From the NCBI RefSeq assembly GCF_004795055.1, contig NZ_SSBJ01000026.1:1-64000 (forward strand): a DNA stretch of 64,000 bases, in the 5' to 3' direction. Made by a program: the position numbers and the translations under genes. The notes below the pieces were generated by a model, which worked only from the letters and a program-made list of their open reading frames with translations, did no database searches and had not been told where the DNA came from. Positions 7,385 through 14,992 of the stretch are shown one piece after another. Origin of the DNA: Streptomyces sp. A1136 (GTDB lineage: Bacteria > Actinomycetota > Actinomycetes > Streptomycetales > Streptomycetaceae). Numbering within the stretch: position 1 is the stretch's first letter; each line of letters begins with the position of its first letter.

Positions 7385-7458
7385 TGGGGCGGGTGGGACT
7401 CGAACCCACGGCCGACGGATTATGAGTCCGCTGCTCTAACCGGCTGAGCTACCGCCCC
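7385..7458 (-). tRNA. tRNA with anticodon CAT (Met, or Ile2 after lysidine modification)
   Basis: The minus strand folds into a 74-base cloverleaf: acceptor GGGGCGG pairs with CCGCCCC, the D arm reads AGCTCAGCCGGTTAGAGC, and the anticodon loop is CTCATAA. The T arm contains GGTTCGAGTCC. CCA is not encoded. No G-rich initiator-type anticodon stem is present, so it is not initiator tRNA; sequence alone does not let me decide between elongator Met and the Ile2 species read with lysidine. Its 3' end faces the integrated element, the usual orientation for tRNA attachment sites. Confidence 0.9.
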
Positions 7459-7592
7459 TCTACGGCGTGGCGCGTACATGTGTGCGCGCCGTCTGCCGCA
7501 GCATAGCCGCTCATACGATCTGCTGCCTCGCATGATCGGCTTCGCCTGCCCAAAGAGACCGTGCCGAGCGCTGCCCGGTTCCGGTTCGGGGC

Positions 7593-7629
7593 AAAAAAGA
7601 AGAGGACCCACCCGGGGCCCTCGTCTTCC
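7593..7629 (-). terminator. Terminator of the tRNA-Asn pair
   Basis: The minus strand has a GC-rich stem (AGGGCCC with GGGTCCT, extended by GAAG/CTTC across a small bulge) followed by six T residues. It lies directly beyond the 3' end of the first tRNA-Asn copy. Confidence 0.7.
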
Positions 7630-7632
7630 GTG

Positions 7633-7705
7633 CTCCCCCGACTGGACTCGAACCAGTAACCTGCCGGTTAACAGCCGGCTGCTCTGCCAATTGAGCTACA
7701 GGGGA
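7633..7705 (-). tRNA. tRNA-Asn (GTT), copy 1
   Basis: A 73-base cloverleaf has acceptor TCCCCTG pairing with CGGGGGA, D arm AGCTCAATTGGCAGAGC, anticodon loop CTGTTAA (anticodon GTT) and T arm with GGTTCGAGTCC. CCA is not encoded. It is identical to the second copy 5 bp away. Confidence 0.95.
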
Positions 7706-7710
7706 TCGCG

Positions 7711-7783
7711 CTCCCCCGACTGGACTCGAACCAGTAACCTGCCGGTTAACAGCCGGCTGCTCTGCCAATTGAGCTACAGGGGA
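7711..7783 (-). tRNA. tRNA-Asn (GTT), copy 2
   Basis: This copy is identical in all 73 positions to the copy at 7633-7705. The two are separated by only 5 bp and must be processed from one precursor transcript that ends at the hairpin near 7600. The promoter should lie to the right, in 7784-7925. Confidence 0.95.
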
Positions 7784-7928
7784 TTGCTGCGGTGCGCCGA
7801 ACAGCCCACCTCCGGCCTTGCCGGGGGGCGAGCGCCCGTTGCGAGTCATAGATTAGCGCAAGCAGGGGGGTGCTCCGCCAATCGGTATCGGCAGTGGGCC
7901 GGGCACCACACGACGAAGGGTGGCAAGC

Positions 7929-8231
7929 ATGCGGTACAAGGTCACGTTCGTGATCGGACTGGCCGTCGGGTACGTGCTCGGGACCCGGGCCGGGCGCGAG
8001 CGGTACGAGCAGCTGAAGAAGTCCGCACGCCAGGTCGCGCAGACGCCGGCGGTGCGCAACGCCGCCGAGACCGCCGGGCAGGCCGGGCGCGCCTACGCGG
8101 GCAAGGCGTTCGCCGTGGTCGGCGACAAGGTCGGCGACGCCATGCCCGAATCCCTCGCGGGACGGGTACGGACGCTGCGCGGGCGTCGCGGCTCCGGCGG
8201 CGAGGACGAGTGGGGTACCAGCAACACCTGA
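7929..8231 (+). CDS. YtxH-like small membrane-associated protein
   Basis: The 100-residue product begins MRYKVTFVIGLAVGYVLGTRAGRERYEQLK, one short hydrophobic helix with Gly-x3-Gly spacing followed by a basic amphipathic region. This N-terminal pattern is that of the YtxH domain family. The remainder is alanine-rich helix (AETAGQAGRAYAGKAFAVV) and a basic-acidic tail. ATG 7929 has GAAGGG at good distance; an in-frame GTG at 7920 is less likely. Function in the family is poorly known, with links to envelope stress in Gram-positive bacteria. It stands alone, with a strong terminator behind it. Confidence 0.75.
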   Translation: MRYKVTFVIGLAVGYVLGTRAGRERYEQLKKSARQVAQTPAVRNAAETAGQAGRAYAGKAFAVVGDKVGDAMPESLAGRVRTLRGRRGSGGEDEWGTSNT

Positions 8232-8263
8232 CGCCGACGGCACCTGACGCCGACGTCTGAACA

Positions 8264-8294
8264 CCGCGGGCCCCGGACTTTCCGGGGCCCGCGG
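8264..8294. terminator. Strong hairpin after the YtxH-like gene
   Basis: A perfect 14-bp stem (8264-8277 with 8281-8294) closes on a 3-base loop. There is no long T-run, as is common in Streptomyces. Confidence 0.65.
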
Positions 8295-8351
8295 CCGTCG
8301 GGTGCCTACTCGGCGGTCACGACCGGCGCGCGGTGCGGCAGAATTCTCCGC

Positions 8352-9815
8352 ATGGGGATAGTCGCCGGGCTGGACAGCTCTTCCGCCTTCACTCGCATCG
8401 TCGTCTGCGACACCGACACGGGGGCCGTGCTGCGCCAGGGCTACGCGCCGCACCCGCAGCCGACCGGCGAGGCGGCCGGGGCGAATCCGCACGAGACCGA
8501 TCCGCAGGCGTGGCTGCTCTCGCTGGGGGAGGCGGCCGGCAACGGACTCCTCGAAGGGGTCCAGGCCATCGGCGTCTCCGCGCAGCAGCACGGCCTGCTC
8601 CCGCTGGACACGCAGGGCGCCCTGGTCCGGCCGGCGTTGGTCGGCAACGACAAGCGCGGCCAGGTCGCGGCGGCCGACCTGATCGAGGCGCTGGGCGGGC
8701 GACAGGCCTGGGCGGAGGCCGTGGGTTCGGTCCCGCACGCGGCGCAGCCGCTGGCCAAGCTCGCCTGGCTGGCCCGGACCGAGCCGGAGGCGGCCCGGCG
8801 GGTGGCCGTACTGATGTCCCCGCACGACTGGCTGGTGTGGCAGTTGCTGGGCCGGCCCGCGCGCCGCACCACCGACCGCGGCGGCGCCTCCGGGACCGGC
8901 TACTGGTCGCCGGCCACCGGCAGCTACCGACCCGACCTGGTCGAGCTGGCGCTCGGGCACCAGGCACTGCTGCCCGAGGTGCTCGGCCCGGCCGACGCCG
9001 CCGGGACCACCCCCGAGGGGCTGCTGATCTCGGCCGGGACCGGGGAGACCATGGCCGCCGCGCTCGGGCTGGGGCTGGTCCCCGGCGACGCGGTGGTCTC
9101 GCTGGGCGCTTCCGGGTCCGTGATGGCCGTGCACCACCAGGCGGTCTTCGACCCGGGCGGCCTGATCACCTCGCTCGCCGACGCCAGCGGCATGCACCTG
9201 CCGGTGGTGAACACCTCCAACGCCGTACGGGCCCTGCGCGGCGCCGCCGAGCTGCTCGGCACCGACCTCCAGGGGTTGAGCGCTCTCGCGCTGAAGTCGA
9301 CGCCGGGCGCGCACGGCCTCGTACTCCTGCCGTACCTGGAAGGGGAGCGGACGCCGAACCTGCCGCTCAGCGCGGGCACCCTGTCCGGGCTGCGCCGGGA
9401 CTCGATGAAGCCCGAGCACCTGGCGCGGGCCGCGTTCGAGGGCATGCTGTGCGGGTTGGTCGACGCCCTCGACGTGCTGCGGCACCGCGGGGTGGAGATC
9501 CGCCGGGTGTTCCTGTTGGGGGCGGCGGCCGAGCTGCCCGCCGTACAGGCCGCCGCGCCGGGGCTGTTCGGGACGCAGGTGGTGGTCCCCGCTCCCGCCG
9601 ACTACGCCGCGCTGGGCTCCGCGCGCCAGGCGGCGTGGGCGCTCGCCGTGGCGCAGGGCACTCCGACCCCGCACACCCCGCCGGTGTGGCCGGCCCCGGC
9701 AGGTCAGACCTTCGAACCGGGCGAGGAGTTCGCGGCGTGGCAGGCGGTGCGCCAGCAGTACGTCGCGACACGGGAGCAGATCCATCCCGGGGCGTTCCAA
9801 GGACCGGTGGCGTAG
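8352..9815 (+). CDS. xylB: Xylulokinase-like FGGY carbohydrate kinase
   Basis: The 487-residue protein is a full-length FGGY kinase. GLDSSSAFTRIVVCD (residues 6-20) is the N-terminal phosphate motif with Asp8, ISAQQHG-type sequence is seen as GVSAQQHGLLPL (~74-85), and GASGSVMAV and LLPYLEGERTPNL are the C-terminal ATP-domain elements. The family phosphorylates D-xylulose or similar ketoses. Two positions look altered: where xylulokinases have the catalytic Asp in a GDN motif, this protein has SAGTGETM (Glu232), and the usual GGG-A-x-S motif reads LLGAAAELP. No xylose isomerase or sugar transporter is adjacent, so the substrate is uncertain. Confidence 0.8.
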   Translation: MGIVAGLDSSSAFTRIVVCDTDTGAVLRQGYAPHPQPTGEAAGANPHETDPQAWLLSLGEAAGNGLLEGVQAIGVSAQQHGLLPLDTQGALVRPALVGNDKRGQVAAADLIEALGGRQAWAEAVGSVPHAAQPLAKLAWLARTEPEAARRVAVLMSPHDWLVWQLLGRPARRTTDRGGASGTGYWSPATGSYRPDLVELALGHQALLPEVLGPADAAGTTPEGLLISAGTGETMAAALGLGLVPGDAVVSLGASGSVMAVHHQAVFDPGGLITSLADASGMHLPVVNTSNAVRALRGAAELLGTDLQGLSALALKSTPGAHGLVLLPYLEGERTPNLPLSAGTLSGLRRDSMKPEHLARAAFEGMLCGLVDALDVLRHRGVEIRRVFLLGAAAELPAVQAAAPGLFGTQVVVPAPADYAALGSARQAAWALAVAQGTPTPHTPPVWPAPAGQTFEPGEEFAAWQAVRQQYVATREQIHPGAFQGPVA

Positions 9816-9936
9816 GACTCCCCGACGGGTGGACTACTCCTTTTGACCGGGCTTTGCGAAAAGCGTTGGGGTTCGGACCGCCGGTTGGCCGAAGATGGGG
9901 TGAACCCCCCTCGATCTTGCCGACCGGAGCCTGCGC

Positions 9937-11670
9937 GTGCTCATACGACTGCTGGGGACGCACCTGCGTCCTTATCGGAAACCCATCGCCCTCCTGGTCC
10001 TGCTGCAACTGCTGCAGACCAGCGCGAGCCTCTACCTGCCCACCCTCAACGCGGACATCATCGACAACGGTGTCGTCAACGGTGACTCGGGCTACATCCT
10101 GCGCTTCGGCGCACTGATGCTGGGCATCTCGCTCGTCCAGCTCACCTGCAACATCGGCGCCGTCTACTTCGGCGCGCGCACCGCGGCCGCCGTGGGGCGG
10201 GACGTCCGGGCCGCCGTCTTCGACCGGGTGCAGAGCTTCTCCGCCAGGGAGCTCAACCAGTTCGGCGCCCCCTCCCTGATCACACGTACGACGAACGACG
10301 TCCAGCAGGTCCAGATGCTGGTGCTGATGACCTTCACCCTGATGGTCTCGGCGCCGATCATGTGCGTCGGCGGCATCGCCATGGCGCTGTCGCTGGACGT
10401 GAAGCTGTCCGGGGTGCTGCTCGCCGTCGTCCCCGCTCTCGGCCTCTCCGTCGGCACGATCGTCTACAAGACGCGCCCGCTGTTCCGGCAGATGCAGACG
10501 CGGCTCGACATCGTGAACCGGGTGCTGCGCGAGCAGATCACCGGCAACCGGGTCATCCGCGCCTTCGTCCGCGACGACTACGAGAAGGAGCGCTTCCGCG
10601 AGGCGAACGCCGAGCTCACCGGGGTGTCGCTGGCCTCCGGCAAGCTGCTCGCGCTGATGTTCCCCGTCGTGATGTTCGTCGTGAACATCTCCAGCGTCGC
10701 CGTGATCTGGTTCGGCGCGATGCGCATCGACAGCGGGGGCATGGAGATCGGCCAGCTGACGGCCTTCCTCGCCTACCTGATGCAGATCGTCATGTCCGTG
10801 ATGATGGCCACCTTCATGTTCATGATGGTGCCCCGCGCCGAGGTGTGTGCCGAGCGCATCCAGGAGGTCCTCGACACGGACTCCAGCGTGGTCCCGCCCA
10901 CCGATCCGGTCCGCAAGCTCCTGCGCCACGGGCAGCTCGAACTGCGCGGCGCCGACTTCCGTTACCCGGGCGCCGAGGCGCCGGTGCTGCGCGGGGTGGA
11001 CCTGACGGCCCGACCGGGCGAGACGACCGCCGTGATCGGTTCGACGGGCAGCGGCAAGTCCACGCTGCTCGGTCTGATCCCCAGGTTGTTCGACGCGACC
11101 GGCGGCGAGGTGCTCGTCGACGGGGAGGACGTGCGCCGGCTCGACCCGGAGCTGCTGGCCAAGACGGTCGGCATGGTTCCGCAGAAGCCGTACCTGTTCT
11201 CCGGCACCGTCGCCTCCAACCTGCGCTACGGACGCCCCGACGCGACCGACGAAGAGCTGTGGCAGGCCCTTGAGGTGGCGCAGGCGCGCGGCTTCGTCTC
11301 CGAGCTCGAAGGCGGTCTGGACGCGCCGATCACCCAGGGCGGTACGAACGTCTCCGGTGGCCAGCGCCAACGCCTGGCGATCGCCCGGACGCTGGTGCAG
11401 CGGCCGGAGATCTACCTGTTCGACGACTCCTTCTCGGCCCTGGACTACGCGACGGACGCGGCTTTGCGCGCGGCGCTGGCCCGGGAGACGCAGAACGCGA
11501 CCGTCGTCATCGTCGCCCAGCGGGTGTCCACGATCCGCGACGCCGATCGGATCATCGTCCTGGACGAGGGTGCGGTGGTGGGCGAGGGACGCCACCACGA
11601 ACTGATGGCCGGCAATGAGACCTACCGGGAGATCGTGCTCTCCCAGCTGACGGAGGCGGAGGCCGCATGA
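9937..11670 (+). CDS. ABC exporter subunit A (TMD-NBD fusion, degenerate Walker B)
   Basis: The 577-residue half-transporter has six hydrophobic segments in residues ~15-290 and a C-terminal nucleotide-binding domain: Walker A GSTGSGKST (~368), Q-loop region VGMVPQKPYLFSG, signature NVSGGQRQRL (~471) and Walker B IYLFDDSFSALD (~494). The residue after the Walker B Asp is Asp instead of the catalytic Glu, so the ATP site it contributes is expected to be weak. GTG 9937 is preceded by CCGGAG. Its stop overlaps the partner's start by 4 bp. The family (BmrCD and TM287/288 type) exports drugs or lipids; the substrate here is unknown. Confidence 0.88.
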   Translation: MLIRLLGTHLRPYRKPIALLVLLQLLQTSASLYLPTLNADIIDNGVVNGDSGYILRFGALMLGISLVQLTCNIGAVYFGARTAAAVGRDVRAAVFDRVQSFSARELNQFGAPSLITRTTNDVQQVQMLVLMTFTLMVSAPIMCVGGIAMALSLDVKLSGVLLAVVPALGLSVGTIVYKTRPLFRQMQTRLDIVNRVLREQITGNRVIRAFVRDDYEKERFREANAELTGVSLASGKLLALMFPVVMFVVNISSVAVIWFGAMRIDSGGMEIGQLTAFLAYLMQIVMSVMMATFMFMMVPRAEVCAERIQEVLDTDSSVVPPTDPVRKLLRHGQLELRGADFRYPGAEAPVLRGVDLTARPGETTAVIGSTGSGKSTLLGLIPRLFDATGGEVLVDGEDVRRLDPELLAKTVGMVPQKPYLFSGTVASNLRYGRPDATDEELWQALEVAQARGFVSELEGGLDAPITQGGTNVSGGQRQRLAIARTLVQRPEIYLFDDSFSALDYATDAALRAALARETQNATVVIVAQRVSTIRDADRIIVLDEGAVVGEGRHHELMAGNETYREIVLSQLTEAEAA

Positions 11671-13589
11671 GCGGGCCCGGAGGACGGATGATGGTGGGGC
11701 CGGTCCAGCGGTCCCTGGATTTCAAGGGGTCGGGGAAACGGCTGCTGGGCCAGATCGCCCAGGACCGCGCCAAGATCTGGGGCATGGTCGCGGCCGTCGT
11801 CGGCAGCGTCGCCTGCTCGGTGGTCGGGCCGAAGATCCTCGGCAACGCCACCGACCTGGTGTTCGCGGGGATCGTCGGGCGGGCGATGCCCGCCGGGATC
11901 ACCAAGGCGCAGGCGCTGGACGGTCTGCGGGCCAGGGGCCAGGGCGGTATGGCGGACATGCTGTCCGGCACCGACTTCACCCCGGGCGAGGGCATCGACT
12001 TCGGCGCCGTGGGCGTCGTGGCGCTGTGGGCCCTGTTGGTGTTCCTGTTGGCGGGCCTGCTGATGCTGGTCGCGACGCGGCTGTCCAACCACGTCGTGAA
12101 CGGCACCGTGTACCGCATGCGCGAGGAGCTCCAGGGGAAGCTGTCGCGGCTGCCGCTGTCGTACTTCGACCAGCAAAAGCGCGGCGAGGTGCTGAGCCGG
12201 GCGACGAACGACCTCGACAACATCGGGCAGACGCTCCAGCAGACGATGGGGCAACTGTTGAACTCGCTGCTGACGATCGTCGGTGTGCTGGCGATGATGT
12301 TCTGGATCTCGCCGCTGCTGGCGCTGGTCGCACTGGCGACCGTACCCGTGTCGATCTTCGTCGCGGCGAAGATCGGCAAGAAGTCGCAGCCGCAGTTCGT
12401 GGCGCAGTGGAAGACCACCGGCACGCTCAACGCGCACATCGAGGAGATGTACTCGGGGCACTCGCTGGTCAAGGTCTTCGGGCGGCAGAAGGAGTCGGCG
12501 GCGGTCTTCGCCGAGCAGAACGAGGCGCTGTACCGGGCCTCGTTCAAGGCGCAGTTGGTCAGCGGCGTCATGCAGCCGGTGATGTTCTTCATCTCGAACA
12601 TCAACTACGTGCTGATCGCCGTGGTCGGCGGTCTGCGGGTGGCCTCGGGCACCCTGTCGATCGGTGACGTGCAGGCCTTCATCCAGTACTCGCGCCAGTT
12701 CTCGATGCCGCTGACGCAGGTCGCCTCGATGGCGAACCTGGTGCAGTCCGGTGTCGCCTCGGCGGAGCGGGTGTACGAACTGCTGGACGCGCGGGAGCAG
12801 GAGCCGGACGCGGAGGTCCCCGAGCGGCCGGAGCGGCTGCGGGGTCAGGTCACCCTCGACAAGGTGGCGTTCCGCTACGAGACGGACAAGCCGCTCATCG
12901 AGAACCTCTCGCTGAGCGTCGAGCCGGGCCAGACGGTCGCGATCGTCGGCCCGACCGGCGCCGGCAAGACCACGCTCGTCAACCTGCTGATGCGCTTCTA
13001 CGAGGTCACGGGCGGCCGGATCGCCCTGGACGGCGTGGACATCGCGAAGATGACCCGCGAGGAACTGCGCACGGGCATCGGCATGGTGTTGCAGGACACC
13101 TGGCTGTTCGGCGGCACCATCGCGGAGAACATCGCCTACGGGGCCTCGCGGGAGGTCACCCGCGAGGAGATCGAGGAGGCGGCGCGCGCCGCGCACGCGG
13201 ACCGGTTCGTCCGTACCCTCCCCGACGGCTACGACACGGTGCTGGACGACGAGGGCGCGGGCGTCAGCGCGGGCGAGAAGCAGCTGATCACGATCGCGCG
13301 GGCGTTCCTGTCGGACCCGGTGATCCTGGTGCTGGACGAGGCGACGAGCTCGGTGGACACCCGTACCGAGGTGCTGATCCAGAAGGCGATGGCGCGCCTG
13401 GCCCACGGCCGTACGTCCTTCGTGATCGCGCACCGGCTCTCCACCATCCGCGACGCGGACGTGATCCTGGTGATGGAGAACGGTTCGATCGTGGAACAGG
13501 GCACGCACGAGGAGCTGCTGGAGTCGGACGGCGCCTACGCCCGGCTGTACACGGCGCAGTTCGCCCAGGCGGTCGCCGAGGTGGACTAG
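11667..13589 (+). CDS. ABC exporter subunit B (TMD-NBD fusion, canonical Walker B, altered signature)
   Basis: The 640-residue partner has a longer first extracellular or periplasmic loop region (residues ~70-115) and six membrane segments. The NBD has Walker A GPTGAGKTT (~429), Walker B VILVLDEATSSVD with the catalytic Glu, but a signature reading GVSAGEKQLI (~532) in place of LSGGQ. The two defects are complementary: the good Walker B here pairs with the good signature of subunit A to form one competent ATP site. This is the hallmark of heterodimeric exporters. The ATG overlaps the stop of subunit A (ATGA), so the two are made together. Confidence 0.9.
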   Translation: MSGPGGRMMVGPVQRSLDFKGSGKRLLGQIAQDRAKIWGMVAAVVGSVACSVVGPKILGNATDLVFAGIVGRAMPAGITKAQALDGLRARGQGGMADMLSGTDFTPGEGIDFGAVGVVALWALLVFLLAGLLMLVATRLSNHVVNGTVYRMREELQGKLSRLPLSYFDQQKRGEVLSRATNDLDNIGQTLQQTMGQLLNSLLTIVGVLAMMFWISPLLALVALATVPVSIFVAAKIGKKSQPQFVAQWKTTGTLNAHIEEMYSGHSLVKVFGRQKESAAVFAEQNEALYRASFKAQLVSGVMQPVMFFISNINYVLIAVVGGLRVASGTLSIGDVQAFIQYSRQFSMPLTQVASMANLVQSGVASAERVYELLDAREQEPDAEVPERPERLRGQVTLDKVAFRYETDKPLIENLSLSVEPGQTVAIVGPTGAGKTTLVNLLMRFYEVTGGRIALDGVDIAKMTREELRTGIGMVLQDTWLFGGTIAENIAYGASREVTREEIEEAARAAHADRFVRTLPDGYDTVLDDEGAGVSAGEKQLITIARAFLSDPVILVLDEATSSVDTRTEVLIQKAMARLAHGRTSFVIAHRLSTIRDADVILVMENGSIVEQGTHEELLESDGAYARLYTAQFAQAVAEVD

Positions 13590-13627
13590 TACCCCACGGC
13601 GTCGATCGGGTCGGCCTCGTCGGCCAC

Positions 13628-13657
13628 AAGGGGTGCCCTCGTACGGGGGCACCCCTT
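13628..13657. terminator. Bidirectional hairpin between the ABC exporter and sigma factor genes
   Basis: A perfect 11-bp stem (13628-13638 with 13647-13657), 8-base loop, sits between converging genes and begins and ends with AA/TT, so it can serve both strands. Confidence 0.75.
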
Positions 13658-13690
13658 CGGCGTCCCCGACCGGTCGGCCGGCGGGGCCGG

Positions 13691-14818
13691 TCAGTCGAGG
13701 TAGCCGCGCAGTTGGTCGGCGAAGGCGTGGTCGCGCAGTTTGTTGAGCGTCTTGGACTCGATCTGTCGGATGCGCTCGCGGGTCACGCCGAAGATCCGCC
13801 CGATCTCCTCCAGGGTGCGCGGGCGGCCGTCGGCGAGGCCGTAGCGGAGCTGGACCACCTTGCGTTCGCGCTCGCCGAGGGTCGACAGGACCGCTTCGAG
13901 GTGTTCGCGGAGCAGGAAGAACGCGGCGGACTCGACGGGTGAGGCGGCGTCCCCGTCCTCGATGAGGTCCCCGAGGGCGACGTCGTCCTCCTCGCCGACG
14001 GGCGCGTGCAGCGAGACCGGCTCCTGCGCGAGGCGGAGCACCTCCAGCACCCGCTCGGGGGTCAGTTCCAGGTGGGCGGCGACCTCGTCGGCGGTGGGCT
14101 CGTACCCGCGCTCCTGGAGCATGCGGCGCTGTACGCGCACGACGCGGTTGATCAGTTCGACGACGTGTACGGGCACCCGGATGGTCCGGGCCTGGTCGGC
14201 GAGGGCCCGGGACATCGCCTGCCGGATCCACCAGGTGGCGTAGGTGGAGAACTTGTAGCCGCGGGCGTAGTCGAACTTCTCGACGGCCCGGATCAGCCCG
14301 AGGTTCCCCTCCTGGACGAGGTCGAGCATGGTCAGCCCGCGGCCCACGTACCGCTTGGCGACGGAGACGACCAGGCGCAGGTTGGCCTCGATGAGCCGGC
14401 GCTTGGCCATGCGGCCCATGACGACGAGCTTGTCCAGGTCGAGGGTGAGCTGGAGGTCGAGCCCGGAGGCGACGGCCAGCTTCTCCTCGGCGAAGAGTCC
14501 CGCTTCGACGCGCCGGGCGAGTTCGACCTCCTCGGCGGCGGTCAGCAGCGGGATCCTGCCTATCTCGCGCAGGTACTGCCGGAAGAGGTCCGCGGACGGA
14601 CCGGACCCGGCCGAGCCCCCCGATCCGCCCGACCCGCCCGCCTGGTTGCCGCCGCGTCCGCGCTGCTCGGGCACCTGCCCGAGCAGGTCGAGCGCCTCGG
14701 GCTCCTCCCGCTCCTCCGCCTCCTCCGGCTCCGTGTCCACGGCTTCGGCCTCCGCGTCGGCGGGTTCGTCGGCCTGGGCGGGGTGACTCACGTTCACGGT
14801 CAGGGTCTGGGTCTGCAC
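13691..14818 (-). CDS. hrdA: Group 2 sigma-70 factor, HrdA-like
   Basis: The 375-residue protein has an acidic, Gly/Ser-rich N-terminus and then all sigma-70 regions: 1.2 (DLFRQYLREIGRIPLLTAAEE), 2.1-2.4 (RLIEANLRLVVSVAKRYVGR, then FSTYATWWIRQAMSRALAD), 3, and 4.2 (TLEEIGRIFGVTRERIRQIE). It lacks the long region 1.1 of a primary factor, so it is one of the dispensable Hrd proteins. I start it at GTG 14818 because CTGGAGG lies 8 bp upstream; the GTG at 14878 has none. The name hrdA rests on remembered neighbours (ABC genes on one side, dgt and dnaG nearby). HrdC or HrdD cannot be excluded by sequence alone. Confidence 0.82.
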   Translation of the reverse strand: MQTQTLTVNVSHPAQADEPADAEAEAVDTEPEEAEEREEPEALDLLGQVPEQRGRGGNQAGGSGGSGGSAGSGPSADLFRQYLREIGRIPLLTAAEEVELARRVEAGLFAEEKLAVASGLDLQLTLDLDKLVVMGRMAKRRLIEANLRLVVSVAKRYVGRGLTMLDLVQEGNLGLIRAVEKFDYARGYKFSTYATWWIRQAMSRALADQARTIRVPVHVVELINRVVRVQRRMLQERGYEPTADEVAAHLELTPERVLEVLRLAQEPVSLHAPVGEEDDVALGDLIEDGDAASPVESAAFFLLREHLEAVLSTLGERERKVVQLRYGLADGRPRTLEEIGRIFGVTRERIRQIESKTLNKLRDHAFADQLRGYLD

Positions 14819-14992
14819 GGGGGCGACCTCCAGGGCTCCGAGGACGGGGGCACCGGATCTCAGTGTGGGGTACGACACATCGCGGCCACGAGGGGCGTGC
14901 GAGCACTTTCTGAGACCGGTGCGTGACCGGATGGTTACCCCTCGCCGGCAGGCCCGAAGCCGCCCGGACGCATGTCCGAGCGGACCCGCGGT

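Noticed and set aside
7633..7783. Identical tandem tRNA-Asn copies as an assembly duplication
   Set aside because: The linker and flanks differ on each side, the copies are complete, and tandem identical tRNAs are common; a real duplication is the simpler reading.
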